Assembly: GCF_965342175.1 (NCBI RefSeq) | Contig: NZ_CBDRBL010000003.1 | Coordinates: 1 to 64,000 of the forward strand | Reading direction: 5' to 3' | DNA length: 64,000 nucleotides | From: Actinacidiphila sp965342175 | Lineage (GTDB): Bacteria; Actinomycetota; Actinomycetes; Streptomycetales; Streptomycetaceae | Shown: positions 56,713-64,000 of the stretch, in pieces | Position numbering within the stretch: position 1 is the first letter of the stretch | Layout of the letters: every line of letters begins with the position of its first letter | The notes under the pieces: model-generated | What the model saw: the letters and a program-made list of their open reading frames with translations, nothing else | Told to the model about the DNA's origin: nothing | Databases searched by the model: none | Made by a program: the position numbers and the translations under genes

Positions 56713-57019
56713 GTCGTTCTCCCATCTCGGCCATGCGACGTCGTCGCCCTGGACATCCTCGCCCACCCGCCGCCTTCCCGGCGGCACCTCCCGCTGTCGG
56801 GCCGCCGTACTCCGTGCCGATCACGCGAAAGGGGGTCGGCTCGAGACCGCGCCGGACCTCGCGGGCACCGGCGGCGAGAGCATTGCGCAGGCCGCGGGGC
56901 CGGGCGGCACCATGCGGCCGCGCCGGAACGGCGCGGCCGACGGCGTGACGGCGCCGGCGTCACCCCTGGGGGCGGGTCGCACGGGCCGGGCCCGGGTGGA
57001 GGGGGCAAGGGCGTCCTCG
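56713..57019. other. Gene-free stretch
   Basis: These 307 bases upstream of the nitroreductase-like gene contain its ribosome site at the left end. I see no gene and no clear terminator for the XRE/PNPOx gene that ends at 57020. Confidence 0.45.
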
Positions 57020-57727
57020 CTACCCTGGCTGCGGGAGCGACCGGATGGCCCTGCCGCTCACCTCGCGCGGCACGACGCGGATCCACAGCTCCCGCTTCCC
57101 CCCGGCCCAGGGCTCGCCCCCGGGGCGTCGGCCGAGGGCCTGCGCGGCGGCGGCGTCGGAGATCGGCTCGGCGGCTCCCGCCACCAGGACGCTCCAGCCG
57201 ACCCGGTGCTCCTCGTCGACGAAGTCCGTCTCGAAGGCGACGCTCGTGCCGGACGCGACGGCCGCCGCTCCGGCCGGATCCGTCCGGTAGGCGATCGTCC
57301 GCCCGTCCACCCGGTAGTTGACGGGCATCACGACCGGCGCCTCGTCGTCCTCCCTGCCGGCCTCGTAGGCCACGCGGCCGATGCCGTGCGTGCCCAGCCG
57401 TTCCCAGCACTCGCCCTCGGACAGGCGCTGCAGCACCGGCCGGGCCGCGGGGCCGCCGCGTCCCGGCGGCGCCTCGCGGGAGCCCGTGACCAGCTCCTCG
57501 TACGGCATTCCCAGCACACGGGCGACGCGCCGCAACGCGTCGGCGTCGAAACCGGCTCCCAGCTCCTCCACCTGCCGCAGGTACGCGGTGGACATCCCGG
57601 CCCTCAGGGCCAGTTCCTCACGGGACATGCCCAGCTGCTTCCGCCGCACCGCGACGCGGCCGGCCACGTCCTCGGCGTCCAAGGAGCCTTTGCCCGCCGA
57701 GCGGGACTGTTCCGGACCACCCCGCAC
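57020..57727 (-). CDS. XRE helix-turn-helix/PNPOx-like fusion protein
   Basis: A 235-aa fusion. Residues about 20-82 form a Cro/cI-type helix-turn-helix (RRKQLGMSREELALRAGMS, then YLRQVEELG). Residues about 96-225 form a pyridoxamine-phosphate-oxidase-like split barrel (PVNYRVDGRTIAYRT, SVAFETDFVDEEHRVGWSVLV) of the kind that binds flavin or F420. It could be a redox- or ligand-sensing repressor. The GTG at 57727 is fixed by a near-perfect AGGAGGT 8 bases upstream. It stands alone on the minus strand. Confidence 0.85.
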   Translation of the reverse strand: MRGGPEQSRSAGKGSLDAEDVAGRVAVRRKQLGMSREELALRAGMSTAYLRQVEELGAGFDADALRRVARVLGMPYEELVTGSREAPPGRGGPAARPVLQRLSEGECWERLGTHGIGRVAYEAGREDDEAPVVMPVNYRVDGRTIAYRTDPAGAAAVASGTSVAFETDFVDEEHRVGWSVLVAGAAEPISDAAAAQALGRRPGGEPWAGGKRELWIRVVPREVSGRAIRSLPQPG

Positions 57728-57787
57728 AGCCGCTCACCTCCTGCGTCATGTCTCCTTACAGGCCGCGCGCATAGGCGGGCCTGCGTC

Positions 57788-57945
57788 GCGGGTCGACGGC
57801 TCTCGCCCGGCGGCGTTGTCGTCGGTCGCCGCAGCTCCGCTGCGTCTCCCTTCTCCGCCTTGCCCGGCTCGGCCCTCGACCCGCTCCTTTCTCCACCCCG
57901 CCTATCCGCGCGACCTCTTAATCAAGCGCAGCAGACCCGCTCGCC
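57788..57945 (+). repeat. Dispersed intergenic repeat, copy B
   Basis: About 150 bases starting GCGGGTCGACGGCTC, clearly homologous to the reverse complement of 61785-61923, with blocks such as GGCGGCGTTGTCGTCG and CTCGACCCGCTCCTT conserved. Its tail shares 23 identical bases with the left edge of the window (2-24). It lies between genes and has no inverted ends or transposase. Its nature is unknown. Confidence 0.65.
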
Positions 57946-57989
57946 GCCCGCCAGTCCAGAGCCCGTACCTGTGTCTGGGCTCGCCCGCG

Positions 57990-58010
57990 CGCAGGGGAAC
58001 GGCCCCTGCG
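57990..58010 (-). terminator. Terminator of GH65 gene
   Basis: CGCAGGGG-AACGG-CCCCTGCG, an 8-bp perfect stem with a 5-nt loop, 14 bases beyond the GH65 stop codon on the minus strand. Confidence 0.6.
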
Positions 58011-58023
58011 CCGCCGAGCCGTG

Positions 58024-60429
58024 TCACCGGGCCGGCAGGTCGAGCAGCCGGGAGCGGCCCGGCGCGACGGACCAGGTCCGGCCGTCGAGGCGCACCCGGA
58101 CGGGAGCCGCGGCGAAGGCGGGGACGGCGATGCCGACGTGGTCCCTGTCGACGTGGATGCGCACGCCCCAGTGGCCCCGGTAGCGCACGGTCAGGGCGAA
58201 CCGGGAGAGCTGCGGCAGCGGCGCCGGATCGAGCCACAGCGCGTCCTCGCGGGCCTCCAGGCCGGTCAGGCCGCGCTGCACGAGGTCGAGGGTGCCGGCC
58301 ATGGCCCCGAGGTGGACGCCCTCCTCGGTCGTGCCGCCCTGGATGTCGGTGACGTCGCCCAGCAGGGCCTCCTGCGCGCAGGACCACGCGCCGGCCCGGT
58401 CGGTCCGGGCCAGCACCCAGGCGTGCACCACCGCGCTGAGGGTGGAGCCGTGGCTGGTGCGCCGCAGGTAGTGCTCGACCGTCGCACGCCATGTGCTGTC
58501 GTCGAGCTCGTATCCCAGGTGCGCGAGGAGGCGGTGCAGTTCGCCGGGCGGGAACAGGAAGCCCAGCATGAGCACGTCGGCCTGCTTGGACGCCTGGTAG
58601 CGGTTGACACAGTCCCCTTCCGCCTCCAGGATCCGGTCGAGCCGGCGAATGTCGCCGTACCGCGCGCGCAGTCCTTCCCAGTCGAGCTCCTCCAGCTCGC
58701 CGTAGCCGGCGAACTGGCTGATCACGCCGGCGTGCCAGGGGACGTACAGCTTGTGTGAGACGTCCTCCCAGCGGTCCGTCTCCTCGGCTGCGAGACCCAT
58801 GCGCTCACGCAGTTCGTCGCGGCGCGGCGCCGGGAGGGTGCGCCACAGGTGGAGGGCCCGGTCCAGCACCCAGGCGGCGGTGAGGTTGGTGTACGCGTTG
58901 TCGTCGATGCCGGGTGAGGCGGAGTCGGGGTAGGCGTCGTGGTACTCGTCGGGCCCGACGACACCGCGGATGCGGTAGCGGCCGCCGCTGTCGCGGTCGG
59001 GGTCCCAGGTGGCGAGGCAGGCCCAGAAGCGGGCGATCTGCAGCAGCATCTCGGCGCCCTTGGTGTGCAGGAACTCAGTGTCACCGGTGGCCTGGGCGTA
59101 CCGCCAGATGTTGTAGGCCACGGCCGATCCGACGTGGTGCTGGAGCCTGGTGTGGTCGGGCAGCCAGCGCCCCGAGCGCGGGTTGAGGTGGAGGGTCTGG
59201 GTCTCCTCGCGTCCGTCGCTGCCGCTCTGCCACGGGTACATCGCCCCGGTGCGGCCGGCCCGCTCCGCCGCCAGGCACGCCTCCCCCAGGCGGCGGTGGC
59301 GGTACTCCAGCAGCGCCCGGGACACCTCGGGAAAGTGCAGGTCCAGGTAGGGCAGGACGAACAGTTCGTCCCAGAAGACGTGGCCGCGGTAGGCCTCACC
59401 GTGCAGGCCCCTGGCAGGCACGCCCACGTCCAGTTCCGCCGTATGGGGGGAGAGGGTCTGCAGGACGTGGAAGGTGTGCAGCCGGAGGATCCGTCCGGCC
59501 TCGCCGGGGACGTCCAGGCCGGCGCGGTGCCACAGCCGCTCCCAGGCGGCCGCGTGGGAGGCGAGGAGGCCGCGGAAGTCCGGGGACCGCCCGACGCGGT
59601 CGAGTGCGGCGTGCAGCGGGTCGCCGATCGCCCGGTCCCGGGAGGTGTGCAGGGCGACGGTCTTCTCGACGACGGCGGGGCGGTCCGGCGCCACCGGGAC
59701 GGTCAGCCGGTGCACCACGGTGCGCTCTCCCGCCTCGAATGAGCCGGTGTCCGCCGGACGCGGCGTGGCGCGGGTGCGGGCGGCGAGTGTGATGCGGATG
59801 TCGGAGGCGGTGGTCCGGCAGCGCAGCCAGACGGTGTCGGGTTCCGCCGTCCCGGTTTGCGTGCCGGTCAGGTGACGGCCGTTCAGGGCTCGGTAGCGGG
59901 CGACACCTGTGTTGGCGACGGCGCCGTCGAGCGCGGACTCCACCTCCAGTTCCCCGGACCAGTCGCCCTCGGCGCGGAAGACGGTGCGCAGTGCGGCGAG
60001 GTGCGGATCGCTCATGTGAACCAGCCGGGTCTGCTCGACGGCGAGGATCCGTCCGCGCGGGTCGCGCAGCCGGAACGTCCGGGTCAGAGTGGCGTGGCGG
60101 AGGTCGAGATCCTGCCGGTGCTCCAGCAGCGAGCCGTCGTCCGGGGTGAACCACGTGCCGCCGTCCCGGATCCTGAACCTCAGCGGCAGCCAGTTGGGCA
60201 GGTTGACCAGGTCCTCGTTGCGGACGGTTCGTCCGGCGACGGTGGAGTCGAGCCGGTTGTAGCAGCCGGCGGCATAGGTGCCGGGGTAGTGGTGGGGGCC
60301 TGCGGTGGTCTCCGGGGCTGCGGCGCGGGTGGCGAAGTAACCGTTGCCGAGGGTGCACAAGGCCTCACGCAGGCGCTCGCGGGCGGGGTCGTATCCCTCG
60401 TAGGACCAGGTCCACTCCCCCATCGTCAC
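58024..60429 (-). CDS. Glycoside hydrolase family 65 (trehalose/kojibiose phosphorylase-like)
   Basis: An 801-aa cytoplasmic enzyme of the GH65 type, which splits alpha-glucosides such as trehalose, maltose or kojibiose with phosphate. The N-terminal beta-sandwich (LGNGYFATRAAAPE) is followed by an (alpha/alpha)6 barrel. The catalytic acid Glu lies in VGPDEYHDAYPD (Glu about 495), and GHVFWDELFVLPYLDLHFPE is a family signature. No beta-phosphoglucomutase is attached or adjacent, so phosphorolysis rather than hydrolysis is inferred only from the family. The start is the GTG at 60429 or the ATG at 60423. The SUMO-like gene lies 61 bp upstream on the same strand and could share its transcript. 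Confidence 0.88.
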   Translation of the reverse strand: MTMGEWTWSYEGYDPARERLREALCTLGNGYFATRAAAPETTAGPHHYPGTYAAGCYNRLDSTVAGRTVRNEDLVNLPNWLPLRFRIRDGGTWFTPDDGSLLEHRQDLDLRHATLTRTFRLRDPRGRILAVEQTRLVHMSDPHLAALRTVFRAEGDWSGELEVESALDGAVANTGVARYRALNGRHLTGTQTGTAEPDTVWLRCRTTASDIRITLAARTRATPRPADTGSFEAGERTVVHRLTVPVAPDRPAVVEKTVALHTSRDRAIGDPLHAALDRVGRSPDFRGLLASHAAAWERLWHRAGLDVPGEAGRILRLHTFHVLQTLSPHTAELDVGVPARGLHGEAYRGHVFWDELFVLPYLDLHFPEVSRALLEYRHRRLGEACLAAERAGRTGAMYPWQSGSDGREETQTLHLNPRSGRWLPDHTRLQHHVGSAVAYNIWRYAQATGDTEFLHTKGAEMLLQIARFWACLATWDPDRDSGGRYRIRGVVGPDEYHDAYPDSASPGIDDNAYTNLTAAWVLDRALHLWRTLPAPRRDELRERMGLAAEETDRWEDVSHKLYVPWHAGVISQFAGYGELEELDWEGLRARYGDIRRLDRILEAEGDCVNRYQASKQADVLMLGFLFPPGELHRLLAHLGYELDDSTWRATVEHYLRRTSHGSTLSAVVHAWVLARTDRAGAWSCAQEALLGDVTDIQGGTTEEGVHLGAMAGTLDLVQRGLTGLEAREDALWLDPAPLPQLSRFALTVRYRGHWGVRIHVDRDHVGIAVPAFAAAPVRVRLDGRTWSVAPGRSRLLDLPAR

Positions 60430-60490
60430 CCCTCTCGGGCCCGCGGCGGCCGGGGTCGGGCCCGCGGCACGCCGGAGGTGCGTGCGGACG

Positions 60491-60721
60491 TCACGCGGGC
60501 ACGACCTCGATGAGGTCGCCGTCCGTGAGGCCCAGGGCGTCCGGTGTGCGCGTCGGGCTGCAGGGTGCGCCGTGGGCGAGGAAGCCGAGTCCTCCGTGGG
60601 CTCGTCCCGTCCTGGCGCAGTACGTGTCCATCAGCTGCTTGAGGGGCGTGTGCGGGCGCACCTGGAAGATCATCTCTCCGGTGTCGTCCTTGACCCACAG
60701 ATTGATCGTGGCTTCGCTCAT
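60491..60721 (-). CDS. SUMO/ubiquitin-like small protein
   Basis: A 76-aa protein with a clear beta-grasp, SUMO-like sequence: INLWVKDDTGEMIFQVRPHT (6-25), PLKQLMDTYCARTG (26-39), LGFLAHG (45-51), TPDALGLTDGDLIEV (59-73). These blocks match, in order and spacing, the INLKV, EIxFKVK, TPLKKLMEAYCxRQG, LRFLxxG and TPxxLxMExxDxIEV segments of eukaryotic SUMO. It ends EVVPA, without the di-glycine needed for conjugation. The ATG at 60721 is preceded by GGAGGT. No E1, E2, E3 or isopeptidase is nearby. It lies between the nine-cysteine protein gene and GH65, all on the same strand. I infer a binding or scaffold role, not covalent modification. Confidence 0.85.
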   Translation of the reverse strand: MSEATINLWVKDDTGEMIFQVRPHTPLKQLMDTYCARTGRAHGGLGFLAHGAPCSPTRTPDALGLTDGDLIEVVPA

Positions 60722-61041
60722 GACCGCACCTCCGCCGATACTGATCCGGCACGACACCCGATCCGGTGCGTCCGCCGCGCCGGGCCGGGCCGCCGTGGTC
60801 GTCGCCGGTGGCGGCTTCGAGGGGAACCGGCCTGGGCCGGACGGGCGCAGGGAGCGGCGGCGGCACCGGCTCCCGCGCGGCCGCGCCGCCCCGTAGGGCC
60901 ACGGGTCCGGCCGGAACCGGCGAAACCCCCTTCCATGATGCGACACGGACTCCGCGCACGCCGCGCGCCGGCACAGGAGCGCCGACGTGCCCGCACCCAG
61001 GCCGGCTGAGCGGGCAGGGCGGCGGCGCGGCCGCGGTTGCC
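60722..61041. other. Gene-free stretch
   Basis: These 320 bases upstream of the SUMO-like gene contain its GGAGGT ribosome site. I see no other feature that I can support. Confidence 0.45.
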
Positions 61042-61275
61042 TCAGGCGTGGTCGACGAGCCGGGCGTGGCCCTTCTGGCGCGCGCAGTGGGCGCAGCAGA
61101 AGAACTGTCCGTCGGACTGCAGCCCGTGCCCCAGGATGCGGCACTGGCAGTTCTCGCAGATCGGAGCCATCTTCTGCGCCGCGCACTCCAGGCTGTCGAA
61201 GATGTGGAGTGCTCCCGCCGCGCGGACCTCGAAAGCCATCTCGTAGTCGTTGCCGCAGACTTCGCATACCGCCAT
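61042..61275 (-). CDS. Nine-cysteine metal-binding protein
   Basis: A 77-aa protein with cysteines at 4, 7, 31, 40, 43, 45, 60, 61 and 64: CEVC, a lone Cys in FDSLECA, CENCQC and CCAHC. This matches a small bacterial family of zinc-ribbon or prokaryotic-metallothionein-like proteins that often start M(x)xCEVCGN and contain CRILGHG. It probably holds two or more zinc ions. The role (metal storage, redox or nucleic-acid binding) is unknown. The ATG at 61275 follows a GAGGAG site. It has no membrane segment. Confidence 0.8.
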   Translation of the reverse strand: MAVCEVCGNDYEMAFEVRAAGALHIFDSLECAAQKMAPICENCQCRILGHGLQSDGQFFCCAHCARQKGHARLVDHA

Positions 61276-61446
61276 CGGTTGCTCCTCGCGCCGTTTCACG
61301 GGTGGACCCTGGACGCTACGAGGCTGGAGCCGGGCCCGCCCCGAGGCAAGGCGACCAGCGGCAGGAGCGCCGGCAATCACCCTCCTGCACCCCGGGGAGC
61401 GCACCCGCGGGGCCACCAGGCGCGTCCCCCTGCGTGCCGGCCGCCC

Positions 61447-61713
61447 TCAACCGGGCCAGGTGCCCGTCAGCCGCCGGACGGTAGTGGCGCCCGCGCGGTC
61501 GACGGCGGCCTTGACGGCCGCGAAAAGCGCCCCCTGCAGAGCCGCCGCCAGGAGTACCTCACGCCACGTGCGGTCCTCGTCGGTGGCGTCCGGAGCCGCC
61601 GCCTCGTGCCGCAGTGCCTTCCACACCTGTTTGAAGAGCGCGCCGGCCACCATTCCCGAGAGCGCGCCCACCGCCATGCCGACAGGCTTGTACACGATCT
61701 TCGACTTCCTCAC
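61447..61713 (-). CDS. DUF4235 membrane protein
   Basis: An 88-aa protein with two hydrophobic segments (VGMAVGALSGMVAGALF and EVLLAAALQGALFAAVKAAV) separated by the KQVWKALR motif, the hallmark of the DUF4235 family, which is common in actinobacteria. Function is unknown. The GTG at 61713 follows a strong GGGAGGT site and starts the conserved KIVYKPVG. It is on the same strand as the nine-cysteine gene, 171 bp away. Confidence 0.85.
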   Translation of the reverse strand: MRKSKIVYKPVGMAVGALSGMVAGALFKQVWKALRHEAAAPDATDEDRTWREVLLAAALQGALFAAVKAAVDRAGATTVRRLTGTWPG

Positions 61714-62209
61714 CGGTACACCTCCCAGGTGGCTTACCCACCCTCTTCCCCTTCCCCGGAACGCGCCTTCGGCCGCCGAAGCCGCAGCAGCCGAGAGGCC
61801 GTGCGGAGAGGTGGGCGGAGCAAGGAGCGGGTCGAGGCCGACTCCGGCACGGCGGAGCAGGAAGTCGCGGCGGAGTTGCGGCGATCGACGACAACGCCGC
61901 CATGCGGGAGCCGTCGACCCGCGAGCCGCCCCGCCTGTCCGCGCCGCGTACAAGGCCCACGCGCCGCGAGGGCCCCGGAGGCCACTGCCAGGGCCGTGCC
62001 GTTCACGCGGCGCGTGAGCCGCTGCTCCCAGCCTGCTCCCGACCTGGCCGCGGCGCATCCCGGCCCTTGACCGGCATCCCCGCCGAGTCCCCCTGATCAC
62101 CACCGGCCACATATCCGTCACGAAGCGAGAACCCCATGGCTTCGCTTCGACGCCTACAGGCCGGGTAAGCGAAAACAGAAGAAACCACACAAAAGGGGAG
62201 ATGGTCTGG
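61714..62209. other. Gene-free stretch with inverted repeat copy
   Basis: These 496 bases separate the divergent DUF4235 and SPW genes. They contain dispersed repeat copy C (61785-61923) and, at 62160-62200, a purine-rich AT-richer leader for the SPW gene. Confidence 0.5.
61785..61923 (-). repeat. Dispersed intergenic repeat, copy C (inverted)
   Basis: The reverse complement aligns with 57788 onward over about 140 bases with scattered substitutions and few gaps. The most conserved part is the GGGTCGACGGCTC end and GTTGTCGTCG-TCGCCGCA; the other end is more diverged. The orientation is opposite to copy B. Confidence 0.65.
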
Positions 62210-62704
62210 ATGACTCACACGCAACCCGGCATCGAGCAACATCCCGATCTGCTCGAACTGCGCGACGACTACGAGAGGGCCACCGCCACCAATCGCGGGC
62301 AGGCGACGGAGGCCATGGGGCTGATAGCAGGTACCTACCTGGCCGCCTCGCCGTGGATCGTGGGATTCAACGGACTGTCGACGATCACGGTCAGCACCCT
62401 GATCGCCGGTATCGCCTACGCCCTGCTCATGGGAGGCGTGGGACGGGGCTACGAGCGCACCCACTCCAAGGCGTGGGCGGCCGCCGTCATCGCCCTGTGG
62501 ACGATCATCTCGCCCTGGTGCATCGCCGGTGACGTCAGCACGACGCGCACCATAACCAACAACGTGATAGTGGGCGTGATCGCGCTCATCCTCGCTCTCG
62601 CCACCGCCTCGATGCGCCCGGACGGCGCCCGCAAGAAGGGCGGCGGCATGAGCGAGGCCATGAGCGGCCTGCGCGGCTCGCAGGGCGGTGCGTCGTCGCG
62701 GTGA
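62210..62704 (+). CDS. SPW-repeat membrane protein
   Basis: A 164-aa four-helix membrane protein with two SPW motifs, AASPWIVGF and TIISPWCIAG, each opening a pair of helices, the layout of the SPW-repeat family. A cytoplasmic charged N-terminus of about 40 residues and a Gly/Ser-rich tail flank the helices. The ATG at 62210 is preferred over the one at 62201, because GGGGAG abuts the first but sits 9 bases before the second. Function is unknown. Tandem hairpins end the transcript. Confidence 0.85.
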   Translation: MTHTQPGIEQHPDLLELRDDYERATATNRGQATEAMGLIAGTYLAASPWIVGFNGLSTITVSTLIAGIAYALLMGGVGRGYERTHSKAWAAAVIALWTIISPWCIAGDVSTTRTITNNVIVGVIALILALATASMRPDGARKKGGGMSEAMSGLRGSQGGASSR

Positions 62705-62894
62705 CCACGGCCGCCGCCGACGGGGAGCCTGCCGCCGCGAGGCGACAGCCCTCTCGGACGCATGGCCGAAGAACCGGATGCGTTCCCGAGCCTCGCCGGC
62801 GCGCAGCGCTCGGCGAGGGCCGCCGGAAGAAGGAGAACTGACGGCGGCCCGGTGAGTGGCCGGCACGCGCCGGCGGCACGGACCGTCCCCTCGA

Positions 62895-62936
62895 CGACCC
62901 GGAGGCAGCGACGCCGAGTGCGGCGCCTCCGGGTCG
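62895..62936 (+). terminator. Hairpin 1 after SPW gene
   Basis: Arms CGACCCGGAGGC (62895-62906) and GCCTCCGGGTCG (62925-62936) form a perfect 12-bp stem with an 18-nt loop. It is the first of two tandem hairpins, about 190 bases after the SPW stop codon. Confidence 0.5.
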
Positions 62937-62952
62937 ATCGCTGTCCTGGGCG

Positions 62953-62996
62953 TGAGGGCCGGTGCCCGGCACGACCGTGCCGGGCACCGGCCCTCA
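62953..62996 (+). terminator. Hairpin 2, 21-bp perfect stem
   Basis: Perfect 21-base arms (62953-62973 and 62976-62996) with a 2-nt loop, one of the two strongest palindromes in the window. It probably insulates the SPW gene from the secreted-protein gene downstream. Confidence 0.75.
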
Positions 62997-63203
62997 GTGT
63001 CGCCCCGTCAGCGCCCTTGCGCGGAACACTCAATAAATTGCGCTGCCTTCGCACCCGCGGACGGGCCGGAGAGGCCCGTTCCGGCACGCGTCCGGAGCAC
63101 TGCCAGGTGTTAAACCGCCAGCGCGCCCCGATGCGCCGCCCGCAAGCACTCCGCAACCAGCGCAAGCCTCGACGCGGCCAACTGCCCTCTTGATTACGTG
63201 CTG

Positions 63204-63235
63204 TTGACAAAGCGGAGACGTGCAAGAAATCTAAT
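63204..63235 (+). promoter_or_regulatory. Promoter candidate for discoidin-domain gene
   Basis: TTGACA (63204-63209) is followed after 20 bases by TCTAAT (63230-63235) in an unusually AT-rich patch. The hexamers are good but the spacing is longer than the usual 17-18 bases. It lies about 180 bases upstream of the start codon. Confidence 0.4.
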
Positions 63236-63413
63236 GACGCCGTTTCCGCAAGAATTCGACTGGTTGACTCAATCCGCATGCATGACCTCCCTCCCGGGCA
63301 CCGGGAGGGACCTCGTCGGTCCCTGCTCGTCCCGCGAAACCTGCGTCCCCGCTCCCCCTGGTTCCTCCTCTGCCGCCACCGCGCACCCCCACCCCCACGG
63401 AATAGAGGACCCC

Positions 63414-64000
63414 ATGCGTTGGAGATCCCTCAGCCGGCGGTCGCTGTCCACCGCCGCCCTGGCCGGGCTCATGGCCCTTGCGCCGTTACCGACGACCGCC
63501 CCCGCACTGGCAGTCTCCTCGGCCCCCGCCGCTGCCGCCGCCGACGTCAACCTCGCTCTCGGCCGCCCCGCCACGGCGGGCGGCTCCCACGGCGAGTACC
63601 CGGCCGGGAACACCACCGACGGCACCCAGGCCACTTACTGGGAGGGACCGTCCGGCTCCTTCCCGCAGTGGGTGCAGGTCGACCTCGGCGCCGCCCGCGG
63701 TGTCGACCGGCTCGTGCTGAAGCTGCCCGCCGCGTGGGAGGCCCGGACCCAGACACTCTCCCTGCAGGGCAGCACCGACGGCTCCTCGTTCAGCACCCTG
63801 GCCGCCTCGGCGGGACGCGTGTTCGACCCGGCCCAGGCCAACACCGTCGCCGTGGACCTGACCTCCCCCGCCGAGGCCCGCTACGTCCGCGTCAACGTCA
63901 CCGGCAACACCGGCTGGAACGCCGCGCAGCTTTCGGAACTGGAGGTCTACGGCGAGGAGGACGGCGGGAACGAGCCGCCGCCCACCGGCACCAACCTGGC
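63414..64000 (+). CDS. Secreted discoidin (F5/8 type C)-domain protein, partial
   Basis: The start of a gene that runs off the right edge, about 195 residues visible. An N-terminal twin-arginine-like signal (RRSLSTAALAGLMALAP) leads to an Ala-rich cleavage zone near residue 43. A carbohydrate-binding discoidin domain follows (about 45-180): NLALGRPATAGG, TTDGTQATYWEG, PQWVQVDLGA, ARYVRVNVTG and ELEVYGEE are typical beta-jelly-roll strands. A Gly/Glu/Pro linker begins at the edge, so a catalytic domain, probably a glycan-active one, is expected beyond. ATAGAGGAC upstream is a fair ribosome site. Confidence 0.8.
   Translation, partial: MRWRSLSRRSLSTAALAGLMALAPLPTTAPALAVSSAPAAAAADVNLALGRPATAGGSHGEYPAGNTTDGTQATYWEGPSGSFPQWVQVDLGAARGVDRLVLKLPAAWEARTQTLSLQGSTDGSSFSTLAASAGRVFDPAQANTVAVDLTSPAEARYVRVNVTGNTGWNAAQLSELEVYGEEDGGNEPPPTGTNL

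Larger units (their letters stand above)
62705..63413. other. Long gene-free stretch
   Basis: No convincing gene lies in these 709 bases. They hold two hairpins after the SPW gene (62895-62936, 62953-62996), then an AT-richer zone (63180-63290) with a TTGACA promoter candidate and a leader of about 170 bases for the discoidin-domain gene. Confidence 0.5.

Noticed and set aside
56543..58183. 546-codon plus-strand frame
   Set aside because: It crosses three well-supported minus-strand features with good ribosome sites and is low in complexity.

Overview
The window is high-GC DNA with strong third-position GC bias, GTG starts, twin-arginine signals, SPW-repeat and DUF4235 proteins and an ECF sigma factor with a CU044_5270-type partner. 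All of this points to a Streptomyces or a close relative. No rRNA, tRNA, CRISPR array, transposase or integrase was recognised.

Left arm (1-7130): ordinary chromosomal genes. They are a secreted PHP-type (CehA/McbA-like) metallohydrolase fused to an Asp-box propeller, an FGGY sugar kinase, a small conserved hypothetical protein, a PlsC-type acyltransferase and a VOC-fold protein.

Centre (7297-51492): a nonribosomal peptide locus. It contains an SP-type MFS transporter, an MbtH-like protein, two giant NRPS genes (5329 and 7725 aa; 12 modules plus a terminal thioesterase), a type II thioesterase and an EntS-like MFS exporter. Adenylation codes read by eye give the order Gly-Gly-X3-Ser-Ser-Ser-aromatic-(Val/Ile)-Asp-aromatic-X11-Ser. 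Dual epimerisation/condensation domains in modules 5, 7 and 12 predict D configuration at residues 4, 6 and 11. The first module opens with an EntF-like condensation domain, so the peptide is probably N-acylated by a starter made elsewhere. No tailoring, precursor or pathway-specific regulatory gene is visible, and I cannot match the order to a known product.

Right arm (51551-64000): two overlapping L,D-transpeptidase genes, an ECF sigma factor overlapping its partner gene, an F420-type nitroreductase, an XRE/PNPOx fusion, a GH65 phosphorylase-like enzyme, a 76-aa protein strikingly similar to eukaryotic SUMO, a nine-cysteine metal-binding protein, a DUF4235 protein, an SPW-repeat protein and the start of a secreted discoidin-domain protein that runs off the edge. 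A dispersed intergenic repeat occurs at the left edge, at about 57.8 kb and, inverted, at about 61.8 kb.

How the genes work together: MbtH supports the adenylation domains, the two NRPSs act in series, the TE of NRPS2 releases the product (possibly as a ring), the type II TE clears misprimed carriers, and the 50239 MFS is the likely exporter. The sigma factor, L,D-transpeptidases and secreted enzymes fit cell-envelope functions not obviously tied to the NRPS.
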